Of a stretch of DNA of 14,236 nucleotides, positions 1-6,910 are shown in pieces (the stretch's first letter is position 1; each line of letters begins with the position of its first letter). The notes below the pieces were generated by a model, which worked only from the letters and a program-made list of their open reading frames with translations, did not search any database and was not told the DNA's origin. The stretch comes from an uncultured Oscillospiraceae bacterium (GTDB lineage Bacteria; Bacillota; Clostridia; Oscillospirales; Acutalibacteraceae). The stretch is taken from contig CABVAD010000007.1 of the NCBI GenBank assembly GCA_902496265.1, positions 1 to 14,236 of the forward strand, read 5' to 3'. The position numbers and the translations under genes are program-made.

Positions 1-62
1 GACTCGAACCCCCGACCCTCTGCTTAGAAGGCAGATGCTCTATCCAGCTGAGCTATCAGCGC
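1..62 (-). tRNA. tRNA-Arg (anticodon UCU), 3' end cut by window edge
   Basis: On the minus strand the cloverleaf can be followed from the 5' end at 62: a 7-base acceptor strand (GCGCTGA), U8-A9, a GCTC/GAGC D stem, a TCTGC/GCAGA anticodon stem around the loop CTTCTAA, and the start of the T arm with GTTCGAGTC. The anticodon TCT lies at 26-28 and reads AGA/AGG arginine codons. The last part of the T stem, the 3' acceptor strand and the CCA end lie outside the window, so acceptor pairing cannot be checked. It is a stand-alone gene here with its own promoter just upstream. Confidence 0.95.
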
Positions 63-83
63 GTGTTTTTTCCTATAAGAGTG

Positions 84-112
84 ATTATAACATATCACGC
101 CAAGAAAATCAA
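84..112 (-). promoter_or_regulatory. Sigma-A-type promoter of the tRNA-Arg gene
   Basis: Reading the minus strand, a -35 box TTGATT (107-112) is followed by exactly 17 bases and a perfect -10 box TATAAT (84-89). The mature tRNA begins 21 bases further on, leaving a short leader as expected for a tRNA gene. Confidence 0.85.
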
Positions 113-325
113 GTAATTTCCTAAAATATTTCTCGGCATATCGTAATAAAAACGTTATTAAATGCTTGTGAAACAAATGGCAGAGCGTGAAGATGTGACT
201 GAACAGCTTACGCAAACAGAGCCACATAAATTGTAAATACCGACCTTATCTACAGCTAACAAATGCAGTAACAGAGGAATTTTTTATCGCTGCCGAAAAG
301 CCGCTGTTTGTCCTTTCAGGGTAAT
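113..325. other. Intergenic stretch without a recognisable gene
   Basis: This AT-rich stretch lies between the terminator of the surface-protein operon and the tRNA promoter. I see no ORF with a ribosome site, no further tRNA and no strong hairpin. A short TAATAA/TTATTA inverted pair lies near 142-158 but has nothing around it to suggest a function. An open frame of 67 codons at 24-227 runs through the tRNA gene and is not credible. Confidence 0.5.
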
Positions 326-355
326 AAAAAAGCGCCGTATTGCTACGACGCTTTT
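326..355 (-). terminator. Rho-independent terminator of the surface-protein operon
   Basis: The arms 328-339 and 344-355 pair over 12 positions with one mismatch around a 4-base loop. On the minus strand the stem is followed by a run of Ts (complement of 326-331). It begins 25 bases past the stop codon of the 1460-aa surface protein. The A/T-rich outer stem means it could also work weakly in the plus direction. Confidence 0.9.
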
Positions 356-379
356 GTCTTGCCGGAAATCTATTGATTT

Positions 380-3300
380 TTAGTGTTTACTGTGCTTTTT
401 CTTTTTTCTTACGACCGTCGTTCCGAACACTGCACCGCCGCTGACAAAGAGAAGTGCAATCCACAATGCGGTGTGGTTGTTATCTCCGGTCTGAGGAGAG
501 TTTGTCTCGTTATCTACTAATGCTTTCGCATTCACAGTAAATGTTGCGGCAGCAGTACCGCTTGCCGATACAATGCCGATTGTATGGTCGCCGACTGAAA
601 GCGCCCCGACATAGTCAGCTTTTAAGGTTACAACCGTACTGCCTGACTTCACGGTATAATTCTTTTCATCAAGAGTTTTGCCATCAAGCTCAACTCGAAT
701 GAAATCGCCAAACGCCGCGTTGGAGCGGAAGGTAAGCTCTTTCTTTTCTCCTGCTGTTAAACTCTGTCCCATTCCTTCAACGATTTCAGGCGGGAGCTTT
801 GCGATGACTGTGTCATTAAGTTCGATTTCGTTTTCGCCGTTTTCGTCAGCGAAGTATTTACCGCAATCCAAGCAATGCCAATACTCATTATTTCCTGTTT
901 CGGTTACGGTGGCATCCTTTGCAGGAATTTTCTCAAGATGATGATTAGCGCTGTCAAGCTCGCCATATTCGTTGCCGCAATACTCACAGATTGCCTTGCC
1001 CCTGCAGGTAGCCTCGCCGCCTGTATGTTCGCCGATTGCTACTGCGCAGCCGTAGTCGCAAGCGTGGTCGTAATTGTTATCTTCGTGAGCACCCACATTG
1101 GCATAGCAGAAATCACACTTGTGGTCTTTGTTTTCATCTGTGTGTCCGTCATTGACTGTTACGGTCACAGAGGTTTCATTGCCCGCCTTGTCGGTGACAA
1201 CGATTGTCTGTGTACCCTCTGCCGGATTCAGTGTAAACTGATTGTCTTCGTCAAGTGTGACCGCAACATCGTTTACGGTGACGCTTTTAATATACTCTTC
1301 TGTAACGGTGACCGTCTGTGCTTCGCAGTAGGTCTTGCCGTTTTCAACGCCCGAAATGACAGGAGCAGCAGCATCCAGCACTATTCCGTCAGAATTGATA
1401 TATGCCACATTGCCGCTGGCATCGGTCAGCTTTGCATAAATCACATACTTGTTATCGGGGTTGATACTGAATGTCTTGGTATATGCGGTAAAGGCTCTAT
1501 TTGCAAGCTCCGTTTCGTTCAGTTCCCTGCCACTCAGCAGATACTCTATTGTAACCGCATCGCCGCTGTTGTCGCTTGCCGTGATGGTCACCGTCTGCCT
1601 ATCCTTAAAGAACAGACCAAAGGTGACCGTATTGAGAAAGCTGTTCCATTTGTTTGTGCCGATACCGATTTCGCCTGTGGGAGCAGTCATATCCTTCCAC
1701 TGTGCAACAAGTGTAACGCTTGTAACAGTATCATTCACCGCAAGGTCATAATAGGTAGTTCCGGCGGTTACGGTCACATTTCCGCATTTCCAGCCGGTAA
1801 ATTCCCAGCCGTTCTTTGTGGGAGCAGTAATACCGGAGAGCACCTGATCTGTCCATTTAACGCCTGTTTTATCACTTATGCTACTTCCGCCAACGGTATC
1901 AAAGGCAACCGTATAACTGTTTTGGGAGAAATTCGCCGTATAAGTTCTGTCACCGGTGCTTCCCTTTGGAATGGTAACGGTCATAGTATTACCGCTCAAA
2001 CCGGTTCCGCTCCAGCCGGTAAAGGTGTAGCCGGTCTTTGTGGGATTGTTCAGGATAATATCGTTGCTTTCAACAGTATAGCTTGTGGGGTTGGTTGCCG
2101 TGCCGCCGCCTAAACTATAGGTTATATTGTAGGTAAGCGGATTTTTATATTTTGCCGTCAGAGTAATATCTTGGCTTATGGAAGAACCGAATGTATATTT
2201 GGTATTGCCGTTGTACCAGCCGTCAAAGGCCTGATATCCGGTCTTAACCGAGGGAGATACAGGTGCAACCGTATTGTTGCCGTCCACTATTTCATAAGCG
2301 TAGGTGCTGTTACCGTTTTGGAAGGTGATTTTCTTTCCTTCAACTGTAACAGTCGAAGCGATTGCACCGTAATATATTCCGCCGTACAGATGTGTATAGC
2401 CTGATATTTTTCCCGTAAATACAGTTGGGGTATTGCCTGTGTATTTAATAGAAACGGCATTTGTGTTTGTATTAAATTCCGACGTTACCGTGCCGCCGTT
2501 GGCATAGAGAACGCAATCGTTATAGCCGCCGCCATCCTGCTTCATGGATATTTTTGATGTTACCGCGCCGCCTACGGGCAGAGAGCTATCCGTATGAGTA
2601 GCGGCGGGTCGGCTGTCGGTCAGAGTAAGGCTTGCCTTGCCGTTTCCGGTGTTGATGGAGATATCCGCGCCGGAAATCACATAGCCGTTAAGGTCGATGG
2701 TAATATCCTTCTGGCTCAAATCAAGTGCGCTTGACAGCTTGATATCGCTCTGCAGCTTGATAAAGGTACTGCCCAAATCAATAGCTTCTCTCAGCTTATC
2801 CTCACTGGAAACATTATCGATAACCCACTTTGCATTAAGCGCGACGTCCAGCATGACCGGCTGTATGAAATCGTATTTGGTATTTCCCATGTACCAGCCT
2901 GCGAACACATAGCCATCCTTGACAGGATCGACCGGTGCAACCGCATTTTTGCCGATTTCCACAACACCAACGGCGTAACGTTTGCCGTCGCTTAAAAATG
3001 TCACAGTTTTTTCCTCGATACAGCTTTCCTTGACACCGCCGTAGAACATACCGCCGTAGATTTCGCCGCTACCTTCCACACCGGCCATAAAGGCAGTGGT
3101 AGTAGCGCTTGTGCAGCCGATTTGGGTATCAGAATCTTTCAAAATAACCCGCCCCATTACCGTGCCGCCGTTGGCGCAAAGGAGGCTTGCGCTACCGAAT
3201 GTTTTTTTATCAAGATTAATTTCCCCATCCAGCACACCGCCTAAGGGCAGATTGCTGTCCGTATGAGTTGCAGTCGGATTGCTGTCTATCAGGGTAAGCT

Positions 3301-4762
3301 TGGACGGATTTGTTTGATTGATGGAATCAGACAGCTTGATATCACCTGTGAGAATATGACCGTTTAGATCCAGAGTAATGTCCTTATCGCTCAAATTAAG
3401 TATGCTTGAAAGCTTGATGTCATCAATCAACTTGATGGAGATAATGCCTGCGTCAATGGCTTCTTCTAATTCGGCCTCGGTAGATACGTTGGTATTTATC
3501 CATTCTGCAGTGAGCGTGATGCTCTTTGTAACAGGCTCTGTGAAAGTGTATTTGGTGCTGCCGTTGTACCAGCCCTTGAACACGTAGCCGCTCCTTGTTG
3601 GGTTGGTAGGCCTAAGCGCCGTTGACGTTTTGGTATTGACAAAGCGCTGGGGCGAAATAGAGCCGCTGCCGCCGTTTAAGTTAAAGTTCACGGTGTAACA
3701 CGTGCCGTTAATGGTAAGCGTGCTATCCACCGAGCTGTAAAATGTGCCGCCGGTGATGGGACCGTAGCCCGTTACCGGGCCATAGAACTTGCCCCCGGTG
3801 ATTTTCATGGTACGCTGGCAAACTCTCACGTTGGAAACCTCGCCCTTGAATTTACCGTAAGAAATAGTACCGCCCCAGTTATCAATATAGCCGTTAAATG
3901 TGGTAGAAGCCGTTCCTGTATAATCGTCTTTCTTAGAAATCAGACCGACACCCTCGACGGTTTCATACTGATTGCCGGTAGCGCCGAGAAAGACATCACC
4001 GTTAATCGTACCGCCGTGGGCGTATATATTTCCTGCACACCATATCGACGTTTTGCCGGGGTTGTCGTGAATGCTGGCGCTGCCGCTGATAATCATTTCC
4101 GAATATGTATCAAGTGATACAGCGCTGCCGCCGCCGAAGCTGTCACTTCCGGTTGCAGTGCAATTCGTAATAGTGCCGCCGTTCATGGTAAATGTACCGC
4201 CTGACTTATTAGCGACTGCGCCGCCATATTTTGAACTGCAGTTCTCAATAGTGCCGCCGTTCATGATAAAATTACTACGGTTAGCAATAGCGCCGCCATA
4301 ATCTTGTGCATAGCCATTACAAATAGTGCCGCTCTCCAAGATCAAGGTGCCGTTTTCGACGTAAAAACAGCCGCCGCCATCTGAATAGCTGCCGCCGTTT
4401 TCCTCGCCGTCGGCACATATCACGCCGCCTTTAGGCAGACCGGCATACTCCCCGGAGTGCACCTCGTTCGGCTTGCTGTCCTGTATAGTTAGTGTTATAC
4501 CGTTGTTGTTTCTGTCGACACGAAGCCATGCATTGTTCGTTAAATGAACCACATGACCGTTGAGGTCAAGGACAATGCTTTTGCCTACATTGATTGCTTG
4601 AGCTACGTTATAGTCTTTATCCAGCTTCTGCGTACCGCCCTTCTTCAGCACTTCCAGAAAGGCGTATTCGTCGCCCACCTCATCAGCCGCAAATACAGTT
4701 ATCGGTACAAACGAAAGTACCATACAAAGTGTAAGAATTATACTTAAAATTCGTTTTTTCAT
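380..4762 (-). CDS. Large LPXTG-type wall-anchored protein with beta-helix modules and InlB-type repeats
   Basis: This 1460-residue protein is built for export and covalent wall attachment. Residues 1-25 form a signal peptide. Residues 30-350 are a Gly/Asn-rich region with repeated GGT turns typical of right-handed beta-helix adhesins. Two further units (about 424-646 and 649-873) each pair a beta-helix-like stretch with an InlB B-type repeat carrying a GYxFxGWY motif, and more InlB-like repeats lie at 355-421, 877-945 and 949-1022. Ig-like segments (about 1027-1204) and a Cys/His-rich region (1205-1305) follow. Residues 1324-1414 match the upstream surface protein. The C-terminus has the sorting signal SPQTGD (1422-1427), a membrane segment and the basic tail RKKKKHSKH. 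The start is set by GAGGAGG nine bases upstream. The role is probably adhesion or surface display; the ligand is unknown. It is the last gene of the operon. Confidence 0.9.
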   Translation of the reverse strand: MKKRILSIILTLCMVLSFVPITVFAADEVGDEYAFLEVLKKGGTQKLDKDYNVAQAINVGKSIVLDLNGHVVHLTNNAWLRVDRNNNGITLTIQDSKPNEVHSGEYAGLPKGGVICADGEENGGSYSDGGGCFYVENGTLILESGTICNGYAQDYGGAIANRSNFIMNGGTIENCSSKYGGAVANKSGGTFTMNGGTITNCTATGSDSFGGGSAVSLDTYSEMIISGSASIHDNPGKTSIWCAGNIYAHGGTINGDVFLGATGNQYETVEGVGLISKKDDYTGTASTTFNGYIDNWGGTISYGKFKGEVSNVRVCQRTMKITGGKFYGPVTGYGPITGGTFYSSVDSTLTINGTCYTVNFNLNGGSGSISPQRFVNTKTSTALRPTNPTRSGYVFKGWYNGSTKYTFTEPVTKSITLTAEWINTNVSTEAELEEAIDAGIISIKLIDDIKLSSILNLSDKDITLDLNGHILTGDIKLSDSINQTNPSKLTLIDSNPTATHTDSNLPLGGVLDGEINLDKKTFGSASLLCANGGTVMGRVILKDSDTQIGCTSATTTAFMAGVEGSGEIYGGMFYGGVKESCIEEKTVTFLSDGKRYAVGVVEIGKNAVAPVDPVKDGYVFAGWYMGNTKYDFIQPVMLDVALNAKWVIDNVSSEDKLREAIDLGSTFIKLQSDIKLSSALDLSQKDITIDLNGYVISGADISINTGNGKASLTLTDSRPAATHTDSSLPVGGAVTSKISMKQDGGGYNDCVLYANGGTVTSEFNTNTNAVSIKYTGNTPTVFTGKISGYTHLYGGIYYGAIASTVTVEGKKITFQNGNSTYAYEIVDGNNTVAPVSPSVKTGYQAFDGWYNGNTKYTFGSSISQDITLTAKYKNPLTYNITYSLGGGTATNPTSYTVESNDIILNNPTKTGYTFTGWSGTGLSGNTMTVTIPKGSTGDRTYTANFSQNSYTVAFDTVGGSSISDKTGVKWTDQVLSGITAPTKNGWEFTGWKCGNVTVTAGTTYYDLAVNDTVTSVTLVAQWKDMTAPTGEIGIGTNKWNSFLNTVTFGLFFKDRQTVTITASDNSGDAVTIEYLLSGRELNETELANRAFTAYTKTFSINPDNKYVIYAKLTDASGNVAYINSDGIVLDAAAPVISGVENGKTYCEAQTVTVTEEYIKSVTVNDVAVTLDEDNQFTLNPAEGTQTIVVTDKAGNETSVTVTVNDGHTDENKDHKCDFCYANVGAHEDNNYDHACDYGCAVAIGEHTGGEATCRGKAICEYCGNEYGELDSANHHLEKIPAKDATVTETGNNEYWHCLDCGKYFADENGENEIELNDTVIAKLPPEIVEGMGQSLTAGEKKELTFRSNAAFGDFIRVELDGKTLDEKNYTVKSGSTVVTLKADYVGALSVGDHTIGIVSASGTAAATFTVNAKALVDNETNSPQTGDNNHTALWIALLFVSGGAVFGTTVVRKKKKHSKH
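521..793 (-). repeat. Pre-anchor module, copy 1 (shared by both surface proteins)
   Basis: This stretch encodes residues 1324-1414 of the 1460-aa protein and matches 4988-5260 in the neighbouring gene. By hand count 76 of 91 residues are identical. At DNA level 712-754 is identical to 5179-5221 over 43 bases. It sits just before the sorting signal, so it may act as a stalk or spacer at the wall. I do not recognise the domain family. Confidence 0.85.
848..1150 (-). other. Cys/His-rich segment in the 1460-aa surface protein
   Basis: This stretch encodes residues 1205-1305. It carries CxxC pairs at 1216/1219, 1259/1262 and 1297/1300, further cysteines at 1235, 1239 and 1253, and many histidines (for example 1207, 1214, 1226, 1233, 1246, 1274, 1275 and 1296). 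The pattern looks like small knuckle-type metal sites repeated three or four times. Such segments occur in surface proteins of gut Firmicutes. Metal binding or disulfide bonding is inference. Confidence 0.6.
2144..3493 (-). repeat. Two tandem ~225-residue units (beta-helix stretch plus InlB-type repeat)
   Basis: Residues 424-646 and 649-873 share the same order of landmarks: VS(T/S)E at the start, an IKL...DIKLSS stretch, DLNG(H/Y), a THTDS(N/S)LP(L/V)GG motif, a YGG(M/I)(F/Y)YG motif, and a closing GW(Y)xGNTKYxF InlB-type repeat. A more diverged first unit lies upstream (about residues 30-421). This shows growth by internal duplication. The DNA copies are diverged, so the duplication is not recent. 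Confidence 0.75.
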
Positions 4763-4768
4763 GAGTTT

Positions 4769-4779
4769 GCCTCCTCAAG
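4769..4779 (-). promoter_or_regulatory. Ribosome binding site of the 1460-aa surface protein gene
   Basis: On the minus strand CTTGAGGAGGC is followed by AAACTC and ATG. The same 11 bases precede the other surface protein gene at 6900-6910, so the duplicated block included the translation start region. Confidence 0.8.
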
Positions 4780-4852
4780 AAATTTTTGTATTTCTGTTCT
4801 GCTCACAAGGAGCGGCGGCTTTTCCCTTCACCGCCCTTGCATTGCTGAACAT

Positions 4853-6892
4853 TTAGTTTTTTGAATGCGTTTTTCTTTTGCCGTAAACGCCTGTAACGGT
4901 CAGCAGACCGCCGCTGACGAACAGCAGAGCAACCCAAAGCCACATCATACTGTTATCTCCGGTCTGCGGTGAATTGTTGTTATCTGCCGCTTTCGCATTC
5001 ACAGTAAATGTTGTGGCAGCAGTGCCGCTTGTGGATACAATACCAATTATATGCTCTCCTGTCGAAAGAGTTTCTACATAATCAGCCTTTAGAGTAACAA
5101 TTATACTGCCCTTTTTGACGGTATAATTCTTTTCATCAAGGGTTTTTCCGTCAAGCTCAACTCGGATAAAATCGCTGTACGCCGCGTTGGAGCGGAAGGT
5201 AAGCTCTTTCTTTTCTCCTGCGGTTATGCTCTGTCCTTTGCCCTCAATGATTTCAGGCGGGAGCTTTTGGGTTACTGTGTCATCATGCTTAATTTCATTT
5301 GTGCCGTTTTCCGGTCCTGTGATAACAGGATTTTCGATATCTTTCCACTGTGCTGTAATCTCAAGAGGTGTACTCGGCATTGTAAATGAATTGTTTGCAT
5401 CCACCGTAACAGAAGACGGTAATACGATCCATTTATCAAGCGAATATCCTGTCGGGGGAGTGTCAGGAGTTAAAGTAATCTCGCTTCCTGCCTTGCCGTA
5501 TTTTTTACTGTTATACTCAGAGGTGTCTCCGGATGCAGTTGCATCTACAATAGTAAGTGGATAATATAGGTTATCCGCTGTTCCTGTGAATGTGCCGTCA
5601 ACGTAAATGATTCCGTTGTTAGTCAGCGTCACGCCATCAGGGATTATAAGGGTTTTGCCGCTTTCAATGGTCAGCGTCTTGCCAGAGGTGATCGTGAAGC
5701 TCTCACTCAGTGTGACGCTCGACCCGTAAACCTGGCCGATGCCGTTCTCAAAGACCACGCCGCTGCTGATAGCGACGCTGCCGATGCCGCCGATGCCGCC
5801 AGTAACGTAGTTGATGCCGCCAGTGCCGCCGGAAATGCTTCCAACCTCTACCACGCCGCCGTTGATGGTGACGCTGCCGCCGCTGCCGGGGCCGCCGGAC
5901 TCTCCGCTGCAGCCGCCGCCGCTGCCGCCGTTGATGGTGGTCGCCGTGACCGTGCCACCGTTGAGGGTGACGTTGCCACCGCCAGCACCGCCGACGGCGT
6001 AGCCGTTGCCGCCGCTGCCGCCGTTGATGCTGGTGGCCTTGACCGTGCCACTGTTAATGGTGACGTTACCACCGCCGCCGCTGCCGCCGTTGCCGAAGTT
6101 GCCATCTATGCCGGTGCCGCCGGTGATGCTACCTTTGACACTAAGCGTGCCCGTGCCGCCATCCTGCCCGTAGATGGTCAGGCTGCTCCCACTGCCGTAT
6201 GCGCCGACGATGTTGTCATTGACTGTGAGGCTGCAGCCGTCCGCCAGAATCAGGTGGACATTGCCCGAGACGGTGACGCGGCTGTCGACGGTCACATCAC
6301 TGTTCACCATATACCAGCCGGGATTTTCTGTTGTTTCGGTCCATGCAGTGTCTTCTGATGTTACCTTTGTTGCGCTGTCCCAGACCTTTGGTGCGCCGGT
6401 TTCTCCTAAATAGTACCAGTCGCCGCCGTACTGTACCCAGCCGGTCTGCATAACGCCGGTAGTAGCGTCAAAATAAAACCAATTGCCTTCCCAACCGGGA
6501 ATATCGGAATGCCAGCCGGTCAGCTTGACACCGTCCCCGTTCAGGTAGTACCAATTCCCGTTTTCCTGCACCCAGCCGGGAGTTTGGGGGTCAGTATTTC
6601 GAAGCATCAGCGTTAAGGTGGTCTCCTTCTGGATGTTGTAATCCGCCAATGTTCTTCCGTCCTCCAGAAGGGCCTTATAATAGAGAACCTGCTTATCAGG
6701 CCGGATTCCCGTCTCATCCATGATTTTTTGCTTGACATTGTCGATACTGTCGCCGCTTTCCACTTCAAGCATCAATGTAGCCGCACCGGTAACTCTCAGA
6801 TCTACAAAAATCCGCATGGCGTTTGCGGTAATCGGTACAAGCATAAGCACCATACAAACGCTAAGCACTATGCTTAAAATTCTTTTTTTCAT
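4853..6892 (-). CDS. Secreted wall-anchored protein with an N-terminal ubiquitin-like domain
   Basis: This 679-residue protein has, in order: a signal peptide (1-25, ending ANA), a ubiquitin-like domain (26-98), three aromatic GW-type repeats like choline/glucan-binding repeats (about 106-170), a Gly-rich beta-helix-like region (about 208-400) with a ~32-residue period, an InlB-like segment (about 445-517), the 91-residue module shared with the downstream protein (545-635), the sorting signal SPQTGD (641-646), a membrane segment (about 650-669) and a basic tail. It should therefore be exported and linked to peptidoglycan by a sortase, with the ubiquitin-like domain at the free outer end. The start ATG lies seven bases after GAGGAGGC, which overlaps the stop of the regulator gene, so translation is probably coupled. 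Host interaction or surface binding is plausible; the actual ligand is not shown by the sequence. Confidence 0.9.
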   Translation of the reverse strand: MKKRILSIVLSVCMVLMLVPITANAMRIFVDLRVTGAATLMLEVESGDSIDNVKQKIMDETGIRPDKQVLYYKALLEDGRTLADYNIQKETTLTLMLRNTDPQTPGWVQENGNWYYLNGDGVKLTGWHSDIPGWEGNWFYFDATTGVMQTGWVQYGGDWYYLGETGAPKVWDSATKVTSEDTAWTETTENPGWYMVNSDVTVDSRVTVSGNVHLILADGCSLTVNDNIVGAYGSGSSLTIYGQDGGTGTLSVKGSITGGTGIDGNFGNGGSGGGGNVTINSGTVKATSINGGSGGNGYAVGGAGGGNVTLNGGTVTATTINGGSGGGCSGESGGPGSGGSVTINGGVVEVGSISGGTGGINYVTGGIGGIGSVAISSGVVFENGIGQVYGSSVTLSESFTITSGKTLTIESGKTLIIPDGVTLTNNGIIYVDGTFTGTADNLYYPLTIVDATASGDTSEYNSKKYGKAGSEITLTPDTPPTGYSLDKWIVLPSSVTVDANNSFTMPSTPLEITAQWKDIENPVITGPENGTNEIKHDDTVTQKLPPEIIEGKGQSITAGEKKELTFRSNAAYSDFIRVELDGKTLDEKNYTVKKGSIIVTLKADYVETLSTGEHIIGIVSTSGTAATTFTVNAKAADNNNSPQTGDNSMMWLWVALLFVSGGLLTVTGVYGKRKTHSKN
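4988..5260 (-). repeat. Pre-anchor module, copy 2
   Basis: This stretch encodes residues 545-635 of the ubiquitin-domain protein and is the partner of 521-793. Identity is highest around 5179-5221, which is identical over 43 bases to 712-754. With the matching signal peptides and ribosome sites, it shows that the two genes are paralogues with different central parts. Confidence 0.85.
5735..6070 (-). repeat. Gly-rich ~32-residue repeats of a beta-helix-like region
   Basis: Units begin at residues 275, 306, 339 and 371 (spacing 31, 33 and 32), each with G(N/S)V(T/A)(I/L) followed by a GG/SG turn and a Gly-rich linker. On the plus strand this appears as dense CCGCC runs and a local GC rise. The regular turns suggest stacked beta-helix rungs. 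Slippage at such repeats could vary unit number between strains. Confidence 0.75.
6383..6577 (-). other. Three aromatic cell-wall-binding-type repeats
   Basis: Residues 106-170 contain three GW(V)x(y)xxNWYYL-type units: GWVQENGNWYYL, GWEGNWFYF and GWVQYGGDWYYL, with TGW links between them. This pattern matches the choline/glucan-binding repeat family of Gram-positive surface proteins. Three units are few for firm binding; they may serve as a linker between the ubiquitin-like domain and the beta-helix. Confidence 0.75.
6599..6817 (-). other. Ubiquitin-like domain at the mature N-terminus
   Basis: Residues 26-98 align with ubiquitin residues 1-72. Hand alignment gives about 43 identities, with two one-residue insertions in the first hairpin and one deletion near K48. 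Signature stretches include MxIFV at the start, LEVE, NVKxKI, GIxPDxQ, LEDGRTL, DYNIQKE and a closing LMLR. The equivalents of K27, K29 and K63 remain, those of K6, K11 and K33 are replaced, and K48 has no clear counterpart. I44 is replaced by Tyr and V70 by Met. The LRGG tail is absent: the chain goes on as NTDPQTPGW. The ubiquitin fold is therefore likely, but conjugation through its own C-terminus is not. Confidence 0.93.
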
Positions 6893-6899
6893 GGAATCT

Positions 6900-6910
6900 G
6901 CCTCCTCAAG
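6900..6910 (-). promoter_or_regulatory. Ribosome binding site overlapping the regulator stop codon
   Basis: The minus-strand bases CTTGAGGAGGC contain the regulator's TGA stop followed directly by GGAGGC, with the surface-protein ATG seven bases later. Ribosomes finishing the regulator would sit on this site, which favours translational coupling of the two genes. Confidence 0.8.

Noticed and set aside
24..227. A 67-codon minus-strand frame upstream of and into the tRNA
   Set aside because: It ends inside the tRNA-Arg gene, spans its promoter and has no ribosome site.
875..2113. A 412-codon open frame on the plus strand opposite the large surface protein
   Set aside because: It lies wholly antisense to a convincing protein with clear repeats and signals, has no good ribosome site, and its product has no recognisable domain. 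It is a by-product of the repeat-rich codon use on the other strand.
4814..4835. A 5-bp GGCGG/CCGCC hairpin with 12-base loop between the two surface genes
   Set aside because: The stem is short, the loop large and no T run follows, so I cannot support a terminator or attenuator.
5848..6105. An Ala/Ser/Thr-rich open frame in the other minus-strand phase within the Gly-rich repeats
   Set aside because: It is a frame-shifted reading of the GGC/GGT glycine repeats; low-complexity GC-rich DNA stays open in several frames.
5735..6105. Regular repeats that could suggest a CRISPR-like array
   Set aside because: They are in-frame coding repeats of unequal length without conserved repeats separated by unique spacers.
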